DNA of 64,000 bases from contig NZ_FCOA02000011.1 of the NCBI RefSeq assembly GCF_001544875.2, positions 1 through 64,000 of the forward strand, in the 5' to 3' direction. Positions 36,653 through 46,638 of this stretch are shown here, piece by piece (the stretch's first letter is position 1; each line of letters opens with the position of its first letter). The position numbers and the translations under genes were made by a program. This stretch comes from Caballeronia hypogeia (GTDB lineage: Bacteria > Pseudomonadota > Gammaproteobacteria > Burkholderiales > Burkholderiaceae). The notes under the pieces are model-generated. The model was not told where the DNA came from, searched no databases, and saw only the letters and a list, made by a program, of their open reading frames with translations.

Positions 36653-38377
36653 ATGAGCGCGAACGAATACGACTACATCATCGTCGGCGCGGGATCGGCG
36701 GGCAACGTGCTCGCCTCGCGTCTCACCGAGGACGCGGACGTGACCGTGCTGCTGCTCGAAGCGGGCGGGCCGGACTATCGCTTCGACTTTCGCACGCAGA
36801 TGCCTGCGGCGCTCGCGTATCCGCTGCAAGGGAAACGCTACAACTGGGCGTATGAAACCGAGCCCGAGCCGCACATGAACAACCGGCGCATGGAATGCGG
36901 GCGCGGCAAGGGACTGGGCGGCTCATCGCTGATCAACGGCATGTGCTATATCCGCGGCAATGCGCTCGACTACGACAACTGGGCCTCGATGTCCGGTCTC
37001 GATAACTGGAGCTATCTCGACTGCCTGCCTTATTTCCGCAAGGCGGAGACGCGCGATATCGGACCGAATGCGTATCACGGCGGCGATGGTCCCGTGCATG
37101 TGACGACGAGCAAGCCCGGCAACAATCCGCTGTTCGCGGCGATGGTCGAAGCCGGCGTGCAGGCGGGTTATCCGCGCACCGAAGATCTCAACGGTTATCA
37201 GCAAGAAGGCTTCGGCCCGATGGATCGCACCGTCACCGCGCAGGGACGGCGCGCGAGCACGGCGCGCGGCTACCTGGATCGCGCGAAGCATCGTGCAAAT
37301 CTGACGATCGTGACGCATGCCACGACTGACCGCGTATTGTTTTCGGGCAAGCGCGCGATCGGTGTCGCGTATCTGCATGGCGGGCAACGCGTGACCGCGC
37401 ACGTGCGGCGCGAGGTGCTCGTGTGCAGCGGCGCGATTGCATCGCCTCAACTGCTGCAACGCTCGGGCGTGGGGCGGCCGGAATGGCTGAAGGAGCTGGA
37501 GATTCCGGTCGTGCATGACCTGCCGGGCGTAGGTGAGAATTTGCAGGATCACCTCGAGATGTACATGCAGTACGAATGCAAGGAGCCGGTGTCGTTGTAT
37601 CCCGCGTTGCAGTGGTGGAATCAGCCGGCTATCGGACTCGAATGGCTGCTGCACGGGACGGGTGTTGGCGCGAGCAATCAGTTCGAAGCGGGCGGATTCA
37701 TCCGCACGCGCGATGACGACTTGTGGCCGAACATTCAGTATCACTTCCTGCCGGTCGCGATCAATTACAACGGGTCCAATCCGATCAAAATGCATGGGTT
37801 TCAGGCGCATGTCGGATCGATGCGTTCGCCGAGCCGTGGACGCGTGAAACTCACGTCGCGCGATCCGAACGCGCATCCGAGCATTCTTTTCAACTACATG
37901 GCCGACCCGCTGGACTGGAGAGAGTTTCGCGACGCCATCCGCATTACCCGGGAGATCATGCGACAGCCTGCGCTGGAGCGATATCGCGGGCGGGAGCTGC
38001 ATCCGTCCGATGACCTGAAGAGCGATGCGGAACTCGATGCGTTCGTGAAGGCGAAGGCGGAGACGGCCTTTCATCCATCGTGTTCATGCAAGATGGGATA
38101 TGACGATATGGCCGTCGTGGATGGCGAAGGACGCGTGCATGGAATGGAAGGCTTGCGCGTGGTCGATGCGTCGATCATGCCGCAGATCACCACCGGGAAT
38201 CTGAATGCGCCGACGATCATGCTGGCGGAGAAGATCGCGGATCGGGTGAGAGGCAGGGAGGTGCTGGAGAGGGTGGAGACGCCTTATTTCGTGGCAAAAG
38301 GGCGGCGTGCGCGCGGTAGTGAGGTATTCGACGGCCGAGCGCGTAACGGTGCTTCGGAGAAGGTGATCCATCAATAA
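36653..38377 (+). CDS. betA: Choline dehydrogenase
   Basis: 574 residues of the GMC flavoprotein family. FAD motif GAGSAGN at residues 12-18, ECGRGKGLGGSSLINGMCY, the second GMC signature in CSGAIASPQLLQRSG, and the catalytic His region FHPSCSCKMG near the C-terminus. It oxidises choline to betaine aldehyde at the inner membrane and can carry it on to betaine. Ribosome site AAGGAG just upstream; last gene of betIBA. Confidence 0.97.
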   Translation: MSANEYDYIIVGAGSAGNVLASRLTEDADVTVLLLEAGGPDYRFDFRTQMPAALAYPLQGKRYNWAYETEPEPHMNNRRMECGRGKGLGGSSLINGMCYIRGNALDYDNWASMSGLDNWSYLDCLPYFRKAETRDIGPNAYHGGDGPVHVTTSKPGNNPLFAAMVEAGVQAGYPRTEDLNGYQQEGFGPMDRTVTAQGRRASTARGYLDRAKHRANLTIVTHATTDRVLFSGKRAIGVAYLHGGQRVTAHVRREVLVCSGAIASPQLLQRSGVGRPEWLKELEIPVVHDLPGVGENLQDHLEMYMQYECKEPVSLYPALQWWNQPAIGLEWLLHGTGVGASNQFEAGGFIRTRDDDLWPNIQYHFLPVAINYNGSNPIKMHGFQAHVGSMRSPSRGRVKLTSRDPNAHPSILFNYMADPLDWREFRDAIRITREIMRQPALERYRGRELHPSDDLKSDAELDAFVKAKAETAFHPSCSCKMGYDDMAVVDGEGRVHGMEGLRVVDASIMPQITTGNLNAPTIMLAEKIADRVRGREVLERVETPYFVAKGRRARGSEVFDGRARNGASEKVIHQ

Positions 38378-38384
38378 GGCAACG

Positions 38385-38411
38385 AAAAAAAAGGCCGCGC
38401 AAGCGCGGCCT
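38385..38411 (-). terminator. Terminator after the sox-folB operon
   Basis: Nine-base stem AGGCCGCGC (38392-38400) with GCGCGGCCT (38403-38411), preceded on the plus strand by an eight-base A-run that gives a U-tract for minus-strand transcripts. Lies 42 bases beyond the stop of the last minus-strand gene. For betA on the other strand there is no T-run after the stem. Confidence 0.75.
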
Positions 38412-38453
38412 CCAAATCGCCCTACCTTCTCCCAACTGCAAACCTAGAAAGAA

Positions 38454-38717
38454 TCAACCATCAAACCGCGCCCGTGCGGTCGCCGCAATCCGCATCAACG
38501 CATCCACGCTCAAGCGCGCCGCAATCGTCTTCACATAATCGTGATGCCGTCCTTCGAGCGGCGCATCCAGATACTGCGCGTGCAGATACCGAATCAACGC
38601 GATGCGCCTATGCTTCAACGCGATGCTGCGATCGAGCAATGCCAGCGCTGCTTCCGCATCGCGCTCCTTCCATGCGCGCTCGGAAAGCTGCGTGACCGCA
38701 TCGCGCGACGCGCTCAT
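38454..38717 (-). CDS. Small unknown protein at the end of the sox-folB operon
   Basis: 87 residues, mostly helical and very rich in Arg and Ala. It starts DAVTQLSERAWKERDAEAAL and continues LDRSIALKHRRIALIRYLHA, with no signal peptide and no membrane segment. I do not recognise it. Evidence that it is real: its ATG overlaps the folB stop by four bases, codon bias matches the neighbours, and a terminator follows it. It may assist sarcosine oxidase or folate handling, but that is only context. Confidence 0.65.
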   Translation of the reverse strand: MSASRDAVTQLSERAWKERDAEAALALLDRSIALKHRRIALIRYLHAQYLDAPLEGRHHDYVKTIAARLSVDALMRIAATARARFDG

Positions 38718-39151
38718 CGCACCGACGCGTGGCCGGCGGCAGCTTGCATCCGCCAGGCGTCGAAATCGGCGCGTCGCCAGTCGAGTTCGAGCGCGAGACG
38801 GCGCGTGCCCTCGCGAATCTTGGGTTTGTGCAACGTGAGCGTGAGCGCATCGAGCGCGGGCCATTCATCGAACGAAAGCGCGGCGATCTCCACCGCGAGC
38901 GTCTCCAGCAAGCGGGTATGCGGCTTCTCTTCGAGAAACGCGCTCACGCGATTGCACCACGCTTCGTAGTCGATCAAACCATCGTTCGATTCATGCGGCA
39001 TGCCGCGATAACGCAGGCTCGCGTCGATGCACACGGGCTGCGGCCCTTCATGCTCATGCTCGTACAGGCCGACGCGTGTCTTCACCATCAGTTCATCGAC
39101 GACCACGCGCCAGCCCTGCCCGCCCGCCGCCAGCGGCTCGAACGGCTTCAT
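38714..39151 (-). CDS. folB: Dihydroneopterin aldolase (FolB) homologue of the sarcosine oxidase operon
   Basis: 145 residues. FolB landmarks: the pterin-site segment RVGLYEHEHEGPQPVCID, LIDYEAWCNRV, the THTRLLETLAVEI-like block (here HTRLLETLAVEIAAL) and the conserved lysine in LTLHKPKI. It would cleave dihydroneopterin in folate synthesis. Its start overlaps soxG by four bases (ATGA) and its stop overlaps the next small gene, so it is embedded in the sarcosine oxidase operon; increased folate supply for THF-dependent sarcosine oxidation is a plausible reason. Confidence 0.85.
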   Translation of the reverse strand: MKPFEPLAAGGQGWRVVVDELMVKTRVGLYEHEHEGPQPVCIDASLRYRGMPHESNDGLIDYEAWCNRVSAFLEEKPHTRLLETLAVEIAALSFDEWPALDALTLTLHKPKIREGTRRLALELDWRRADFDAWRMQAAAGHASVR

Positions 39152-39801
39152 GCGAGCAGCGGCGCGGCCGCGTCGAGCATCATCTTCACGAAATAATCGG
39201 CGAAGCTGCGTCGAATCACGAGCTCGTAACGATCGCCGCCCAGCGGCACGATCGTCATCGATGCCTTGAAGTAGTGGCTCTGCGCGCACTGACCTTCACC
39301 GAAAAGCTTCGGATGCAGATCGAGCGGACAACCGCGCGACAGCACTTCGCGCGTCTTGGGACCGTCGATATCGAGCACCGTGTAGCCGCTGCCGATATCC
39401 ACCGCCGCCGAGAACTGCCCGACGAACGCCTCGCGCAGCTTTGCCTCCAGCGGCGCGGGACGCGATGCGTCGTGCGACGCCTCGGATTGCACGAGCCATT
39501 CGTCCGGGCCGAGCCACAGCATCGTGTAGCCGTTGCCGCGCGCGACGGTGTTCGGCTTCTCGGGCGGCATGCAGCCGATCACGCTTTGAATCGACTTCGC
39601 GAAAGCGGGATCGCGCGTATCTCCACGCACGTTCACGAGCTCGAGGAACGGGCGCTCCGTCAGACGAAAAGCCTTCGGCGAGCCGCCCTGATGCGTCTTC
39701 ATCAACGCATCGGTGCCTACGAGCGGGGACTCCTGCCACACGCCTTGTCCGCTGATGGCACGGTCGACGACCGTCGCGGATGCCTTGATTTCATTCAACA
39801 T
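39148..39801 (-). CDS. soxG: Sarcosine oxidase gamma subunit
   Basis: 217 residues. The family pattern is LTERPFLELVNVRG, the CMPPEKPNTVARG stretch, LWLGPDEWLVQS, and the C-terminal HPKLFGEGQCAQSHY ... DRYELVIRRSFADYF. It stabilises the heterotetramer and resembles the T-protein/GcvT fold. It overlaps soxA by 11 bases and folB by 4. Confidence 0.95.
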   Translation of the reverse strand: MLNEIKASATVVDRAISGQGVWQESPLVGTDALMKTHQGGSPKAFRLTERPFLELVNVRGDTRDPAFAKSIQSVIGCMPPEKPNTVARGNGYTMLWLGPDEWLVQSEASHDASRPAPLEAKLREAFVGQFSAAVDIGSGYTVLDIDGPKTREVLSRGCPLDLHPKLFGEGQCAQSHYFKASMTIVPLGGDRYELVIRRSFADYFVKMMLDAAAPLLA

Positions 39802-42793
39802 GCTGACGTGCTCCTTCGCTGTCGTAGAACACCGAACTGGTGATTTTCGCGTTGATCCGCTTGCCGTTCGCGAGCGGAATCATGACCGATTCGCCGATCT
39901 TCTCGAGACCGCCCTTCACGACGGCCAGCGCAATCGAACGCTTCAAAATAGGGCTGTAATAGCTCGATGTGACGTGACCGAGCATCGGCGCGGTATCGCC
40001 CTGAAACGGACCCGCGACGATCTGCGCGCCTTCCGGCAGCACGTATTGCGGATCATCGGTGAGCAGGCCGACGAACTGCTTGCGGCCCTGCTTGGCCGTA
40101 TCGGAACGCGTGAGCGAGCGCTTGCCGATGAAGTCCTTCGACTTCGCGACCAGGCCGCCCATGCCGAGGTCGTAAGGCGTCATCGAGCCGTCCGTATCCT
40201 GGCCGACGATGATGTAGCCCTTCTCCGCGCGCAGCACGTGCATGGTTTCCGTGCCGTACGGCGTGATGTCGAACTCCGCGCCCGCCAGCATGATGGCTTC
40301 CCACACCGCGCGCCCGACGTTCGCCGGCACGTTCACTTCATACGCGAGCTCGCCCGAGAAGCTGATGCGCATCACGCGCGCCGCCGCGCCCGCCACCGTG
40401 CCATCGCGATAGCTCATGAACGGGAACGATCCATTCGCGAAGTCGATGTCGTGACACACCTTCTGCAAGACCTTGCGGCTGTTCGGGCCGACGACCGCGA
40501 ACGTCGCCCAGTGGTCCGTCACCGACGCGAGACGCACGCGCATGTCGGGCCATTCCGTCTGCAACCAGCGTTCGAGCCACGTCAGCACGCGCGCCGCGCC
40601 GCCGGTGGTCGTCGTCATCATGTAGTGCTGTTCGCCGAGACGCACCGTGACGCCGTCGTCGAAGATCATGCCGTTTTCGTCGAGCATGAGGCCGTAACGG
40701 CACTTGCCGACTTCGAGCTTGCTCCACGGATTCGTGTACATCCAGTTGAGCAGCTTTGCCGAATCCGGGCCTTGAATGTCGATCTTGCCGAGCGTCGATG
40801 CATCGAGAATGCCGACGCTCTGACGTACCGCGAGCGATTCACGCGCGACCGCCGCGTGCATGTCTTCACCGTTCTTCGGGAAGTACCAGGGACGCTTCCA
40901 GTTGCCGACGTCCTCGAACAGCGCGCCGTTCTCGACGTGCCATTCGTGAATCGCCGTCTTGCGCACCGGATCGAGAAACTCGCCCAGCTCGCGACCCGCG
41001 AAGGTGCCGAAAGTAACAGGGGTGTAATTCGGACGGAACGTCGTCGTGCCCGTCTCGGGAATCGTCTTGCCCAGCGCGCCCGCGAGAATCGCCATGCCGT
41101 TGATGTTGCCGAGCTTGCCCTGATCGGTGCCGAAGCCCATCGCCGTATAACGCTTCACGTGCTCGACGGACTCGAAGCCTTCGCGCGCCGCGAGATAGAT
41201 GTCCGCCGCCGACACGTCGTTCTGGAAGTCAACGAACTGCTTCGGGCCGCGCGTCGCCATGTCCTTGTTGCCGACGATCCACAGCGGCATCAACGGCGCC
41301 TCGACGATTTCGGCGACCTTCACCGGCTGCGGCTTCGCGACGATATGACCCGCCGCGCGCGCCGCATCCGCGCCCGCTTCGACGCCCGAACGCAGGCCAC
41401 GCGCCAGCGTGAACTCGCCCGCGCATGCACCGACGCTGCTTTCCGCCTGCATCGCCTTGCCGGGCACGAAGCACGCTTTCTCGTCGTGCCAGTGCGCCTT
41501 GCCGCCCGATTGCGCGAACAGGTGCAGCACCGGGCTCCAGCCGCCCGACATTGCGACGAGATCGCACGGCAGATCGCTCTGCTTTTGTCCGACCTGGCCA
41601 TTCGCATACGACGACACTTCCACCGATGCGACACGCAGCTTGCCGCGCGCCACGGTGATCACCGCGTTGTTCAGCACGCGCAGACCCTGGCGGCGCGCGA
41701 GCGCCGGCAACGTGCCCTTCGATTCGGCCGGGCGCGGATCGACGATGGTCACTTCGGCGCCTGCCGCCTTCAGGTCGAGCGCGCACTGATACGCGTCGTC
41801 GTTGTTGATGAAGACGACCGCGTTGCGGCCCGGCAGCACCGCATAGCGATGCAGATACGTCGACACCGCCGACGCCAGCATGATGCCCGGCAGATCGTTG
41901 TTGCCGAACACGATCGGACGCTCGTGCGCGCCGGTCGCGAGAATCACGCGCTTGGCGCGCACTTTCCACATCAGCTCGCGCGTGCCGCTGCGGCGCGACA
42001 CCGGCAGATGCTCCGTCAGACGCTGCGTGATCGTGACGAGGTTGTGGTCCTGATAACCGAACGCCGTGCTGCGCGAAAGAATCTTCACGTCCGGCATCTT
42101 GCGCAGTTCGGCTTCGATCTTCTGCACCCATTGCAGCGCGGGCTTGCCATCGATTTCGGCACGGCACGACAGCAGCGAGCCGCCGAGTTCGCGCTGATCG
42201 TCGACGAGAATGACGCGTGCGCCCGAGAGGGCCGCCGCATGCGCCGCCGCGAGGCCCGAAGGACCGCCGCCGACCACGAGCACGTCGCAATGCGCGAAGC
42301 ACTTGTCGTAGCGATCGGCGTCGAGTTGCTTCGGTGCTTCGCCCAGGCCCGCTGCATCGCGGATCACTTCTTCGTACTTCGGCCAGAACTTGCGCGGCCA
42401 CATGAAGGTCTTGTAGTAGAAGCCCGCGGGAATGAAGCGCGCGATCTTCTGGTTGACCGCCATGCGATCCTTTTCGATGCTCGGCTTCGCGTTCACGCTC
42501 TGCGCAACGAGCCCCTGATACAGCTCGACTTCGGTCGCGCGCGCATTCGGCACGGTGTATGTGCCGGTTTCGAGCTGCACGACTGCATTCGGTTCTTCCA
42601 CGCCCGCCGTGATGATCCCGCGCGGACGGTGATACTTCCAGCTACGCGCGACGAAGCGCTCGCCGTTGGCCAGCAGCGCCGAGGCGAGCGTGTCGCCTTC
42701 GAAGCCCTGATACGTCTTGCCGTTGAACGTGAAGGTCACGGGGATCGCGCGGTTGATGCGCCCGCCCATGCCGAGTCGGTCTTTCTGGCTCAT
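39791..42793 (-). CDS. soxA: Sarcosine oxidase alpha subunit
   Basis: 1000 residues. N-terminal 2Fe-2S-ferredoxin-like part (TFTFNGKTYQGFEGDTLASA), a NAD-binding domain with VLVVGGGPSGLAAAHAA near residue 175 and an HERPIVFGNNDLPG segment, and a C-terminal aminomethyltransferase (GcvT-like) domain that binds THF (from about residue 610: GALFEDVGNWKRPWYFP onward). Together with SoxB it demethylates sarcosine to glycine, giving methylene-THF or formaldehyde and H2O2. Start 42793 overlaps soxD by four bases. Confidence 0.97.
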   Translation of the reverse strand: MSQKDRLGMGGRINRAIPVTFTFNGKTYQGFEGDTLASALLANGERFVARSWKYHRPRGIITAGVEEPNAVVQLETGTYTVPNARATEVELYQGLVAQSVNAKPSIEKDRMAVNQKIARFIPAGFYYKTFMWPRKFWPKYEEVIRDAAGLGEAPKQLDADRYDKCFAHCDVLVVGGGPSGLAAAHAAALSGARVILVDDQRELGGSLLSCRAEIDGKPALQWVQKIEAELRKMPDVKILSRSTAFGYQDHNLVTITQRLTEHLPVSRRSGTRELMWKVRAKRVILATGAHERPIVFGNNDLPGIMLASAVSTYLHRYAVLPGRNAVVFINNDDAYQCALDLKAAGAEVTIVDPRPAESKGTLPALARRQGLRVLNNAVITVARGKLRVASVEVSSYANGQVGQKQSDLPCDLVAMSGGWSPVLHLFAQSGGKAHWHDEKACFVPGKAMQAESSVGACAGEFTLARGLRSGVEAGADAARAAGHIVAKPQPVKVAEIVEAPLMPLWIVGNKDMATRGPKQFVDFQNDVSAADIYLAAREGFESVEHVKRYTAMGFGTDQGKLGNINGMAILAGALGKTIPETGTTTFRPNYTPVTFGTFAGRELGEFLDPVRKTAIHEWHVENGALFEDVGNWKRPWYFPKNGEDMHAAVARESLAVRQSVGILDASTLGKIDIQGPDSAKLLNWMYTNPWSKLEVGKCRYGLMLDENGMIFDDGVTVRLGEQHYMMTTTTGGAARVLTWLERWLQTEWPDMRVRLASVTDHWATFAVVGPNSRKVLQKVCHDIDFANGSFPFMSYRDGTVAGAAARVMRISFSGELAYEVNVPANVGRAVWEAIMLAGAEFDITPYGTETMHVLRAEKGYIIVGQDTDGSMTPYDLGMGGLVAKSKDFIGKRSLTRSDTAKQGRKQFVGLLTDDPQYVLPEGAQIVAGPFQGDTAPMLGHVTSSYYSPILKRSIALAVVKGGLEKIGESVMIPLANGKRINAKITSSVFYDSEGARQHVE

Positions 42794-43089
42794 TTCGACG
42801 TGCCTCCGTTGTTGTCCATCACAGCCAGCGGACGGTCGAACGTCTCGTAGCCTTGAATTTCGTAACTCACCGTATCGCGCTGCACCTTGAACCAGCGGCG
42901 GCAGCCTTGCGTATGCATCCATTGCTCGCGATGCACGCCGCGCGGGTTCTTGCGCATGAAGAGGTAATCGCCCCACTCTTTGTCAGTGAGCTTTTCGGTT
43001 TCCAGCGGGCGGGCGATATCCGCTTCGCCGCCGCAGGAGAATTCGGTTTCGGCGCGCGGCCCGCACCAGGGGCATTCGATCAGCAACAT
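42790..43089 (-). CDS. soxD: Sarcosine oxidase delta subunit
   Basis: 99 residues with the zinc-binding pattern of SoxD: MLLIECPWCGPRAETEFSCG early, then ADIARP, the WGDYLFMRKNPRGVHREQW block and HTQGCRRWFKVQRDT. ATGA overlap with soxA indicates coupled translation. 24 bases after soxB. Confidence 0.96.
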   Translation of the reverse strand: MLLIECPWCGPRAETEFSCGGEADIARPLETEKLTDKEWGDYLFMRKNPRGVHREQWMHTQGCRRWFKVQRDTVSYEIQGYETFDRPLAVMDNNGGTSK

Positions 43090-43113
43090 GGTTGTTTCCT
43101 TGTGCGGTTAGCT

Positions 43114-44358
43114 TTAGTGAGCCACGGCAGCCGCGCCGTGTTCGTCGATCAGATGACCGGTGTAGAAGCGATCCAGCGAGAACGGCGCGTTCAACGGATG
43201 CGGTTCGTCGCGCGCGATCGTGTGCGCGTAGGCGAAGCCCGAACCCGGCGTCGCCTTGAAGCCGCCCGTGCCCCAGCCGCAGTTGAAGTACAGACCCTTC
43301 ACGTCGGTCTTGGAGATGATCGGGCACGCGTCCGGCGAGACATCGACGATGCCGCCCCACTGACGGTTCATGCGCACGCGCGAAAACACCGGGAACATCT
43401 CGACGATCGCCTCGAGCGTGCCTTCGATGATGTGGAAGCTGCCGCGCTGGCCGTAGCCCGCGTACTGGTCGACGCCCGCGCCGATCACGAGATCGCCCTT
43501 GTCGGACTGGCTGATGTACGCGTGCACCGCGTTCGACATAATCACCGTGTTCACCACCGGCTTGATCGGCTCGGACACGAGCGCCTGCAGCGGATGACTC
43601 TCGATCGGCAGACGCACGCCGGCCATGTCGGCGAGCGTCGTCGTGCTGCCGGCCGTGACGACCGCGACCTTCTTCGCCTTGATGAAACCCTTGGTCGTGT
43701 CGACGCCCGTCACCTGATTGCCGTCGCGGCGAATGCCCACGACCTGGCAGTTCTGGATGATGTCCACGCCCGCGCGGTCGGCGCCGCGCGCGAAGCCCCA
43801 GGCCACCGCATCGTGACGCGCCACGCCGCCGCGACGCTGAATCGACGCGCCCAGCACCGGATAACGGCTGTTCAGGTTGATGGTCGGCTCGATTTCCTTG
43901 ATCTGCTGCGGGGTGAGGAACTCGGCATCGACGCCGTTGAGGCGGTTCGCGTTCACGCGGCGCTCGGTGTCGCGCACGTCCTGCAGGTTGTGCGCGAGGT
44001 TCATCACGCCGCGCTGCGAGAACATCACGTTGTAGTTGAGGTCCTGCGAGAGCCCTTCCCACAGCTTCATCGCTTTCTCGTACAGCGCGGCCGATTCATC
44101 CCACAGATAGTTCGAGCGCACGATGGTCGTGTTGCGCGCGGTATTGCCGCCACCGATCCAGCCCTTCTCGAGAATCGCGACGTTCGTGATGCCGTGCTCC
44201 TTCGCGAGATAGTAAGCAGTCGCGAGACCATGGCCGCCGCCGCCGACGATCACCACGTCGTACTCGCGCTTCGGCTCGGGACTTCGCCACTGGCGTTCCC
44301 AGTTCTCGTGATACGACATGCCGTTGCGCAGCAGGCTGAATATCGAGTAGCGGCTCAT
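43114..44358 (-). CDS. soxB: Sarcosine oxidase beta subunit
   Basis: 414 residues, DAO-type flavoprotein carrying the covalent flavin and the sarcosine site. N-terminal MSRYSIFSLLRNGMSYHENW, the FAD loop VVIVGGGGHGLATAYYLA, and late DVSPDACPIISKTDVKGLYF with GWGTGGFKATPGSG. It follows sdaA by 40 bases on the same strand and precedes soxD, giving the classical BDAG order. Confidence 0.97.
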   Translation of the reverse strand: MSRYSIFSLLRNGMSYHENWERQWRSPEPKREYDVVIVGGGGHGLATAYYLAKEHGITNVAILEKGWIGGGNTARNTTIVRSNYLWDESAALYEKAMKLWEGLSQDLNYNVMFSQRGVMNLAHNLQDVRDTERRVNANRLNGVDAEFLTPQQIKEIEPTINLNSRYPVLGASIQRRGGVARHDAVAWGFARGADRAGVDIIQNCQVVGIRRDGNQVTGVDTTKGFIKAKKVAVVTAGSTTTLADMAGVRLPIESHPLQALVSEPIKPVVNTVIMSNAVHAYISQSDKGDLVIGAGVDQYAGYGQRGSFHIIEGTLEAIVEMFPVFSRVRMNRQWGGIVDVSPDACPIISKTDVKGLYFNCGWGTGGFKATPGSGFAYAHTIARDEPHPLNAPFSLDRFYTGHLIDEHGAAAVAH

Positions 44359-44398
44359 GGGTGTTTCCTTTGGTGCAGGGTTTTAGCGTTTGGGCTTC

Positions 44399-45793
<1,395 letters not shown>

Positions 45794-46187
45794 GGGCGAG
45801 TCCCTTGGCTTGGCGCGGCGCGTAGTGCGCAAACGTGGTTTCGGTATGGCGCTCATTGCACCAAACCCTAAAAAGACCCGATAGAACAAAAACGCCATCG
45901 AAATGGGATCGCGGCGTCAGTGTCTGTTTCCACCTGAATTCAGTGGCGCTTTTCCCAAGCTTTCTGACGCGCGAAGGCAAGTCCGGGAGGCGCCGGCGCG
46001 CGTAGCAGAGCCTTTCCGGTTTCGCGCGTTTTTGCGCATCTTCGTTGCACTTCGCAGCTTTTTGAGACTGGTCCGAGGCAATCGGCGAGCGGGCATCGGT
46101 ATATTCCCTAGGTCCTCAGGTGAGCCGAGCCGCACTCCGCATCACCCTCCGTTTTTTGCCCTTTCTCGCTTCTCCGGTTTGCATTCG
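45794..46187. other. Divergent intergenic region sdaA / small membrane protein
   Basis: 394 bases. It must hold the sdaA-sox promoter, but no 21-bp CGAC repeat was found there; the nearest look-alike (CGAT / CGAA) is 20 bp apart and poor. No riboswitch core was recognised. Confidence 0.4.
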
Positions 46188-46502
46188 ATGGAAACTCACG
46201 CCTTACCCGACCAGTTCTTCAAATCCTGGACTCTCGCGTTCCTTATCGGTCTCGGTGTCGTCGGCACGCTTCAGTCGATCGACGTTCTCGCGATCGATCG
46301 CGTCCTCACGCGTCAGGCGCCGGTCTGGGCCGCGCTCACGCTGCTCTGCTCGATCGACCCGCTGCTTCGCTACTTCGGCGTATTGAAGGCGGAGATCGAA
46401 CAGCGCTGGGGCGATTACGCCATCGCCAGCGTGCTCGGCCGTGCCAGCGGCGCGCTCATCGGGAGCGTGTTCGCGTGGGGCATCGCGGTGCTCGGCGGCT
46501 GA
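46188..46502 (+). CDS. Small integral membrane protein, unknown
   Basis: 104 residues with three likely membrane segments: TLAFLIGLGVVGTLQSIDVL, PVWAALTLLCSIDPLLRYF and the C-terminal ASGALIGSVFAWGIAVLGG. A short charged loop EIEQRWGDYA separates the last two. I do not recognise a family. The start METHALPDQF is chosen because it is the last Met before the first membrane segment; the open frame extends 95 codons upstream without character. Confidence 0.65.
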   Translation: METHALPDQFFKSWTLAFLIGLGVVGTLQSIDVLAIDRVLTRQAPVWAALTLLCSIDPLLRYFGVLKAEIEQRWGDYAIASVLGRASGALIGSVFAWGIAVLGG

Positions 46503-46597
46503 AAGCCACGCCTCATTTCATCAGCGGTTTCCCCCGGCCGGCCTCTCACGACGCCGGCCGTGTTCTTTCCGAAGCACGCGCGGAGCGTGCGGCCGGG

Positions 46598-46618
46598 TGT
46601 TATGCTCGCCGGATAACA
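46598..46618. promoter_or_regulatory. Inverted repeat upstream of the 46639 regulator
   Basis: TGTTAT at 46598-46603 and ATAACA at 46613-46618, a perfect 6-base dyad with 9 bases between, 20 bases before the start codon. Part of it (TATGCT) could also serve as a -10 element. Confidence 0.35.
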
Positions 46619-46638
46619 TCCAGCCGCATGTCACCCGC

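Noticed and set aside
39713..42850. Long open frame antisense to soxA (over 1000 codons)
   Set aside because: Same reason; the minus strand carries the full sarcosine oxidase alpha chain with all motifs.
45870..45905. CGAT / CGAA pair upstream of sdaA as an operator of the same type
   Set aside because: Spacing is 20 bp and the half-sites match poorly.
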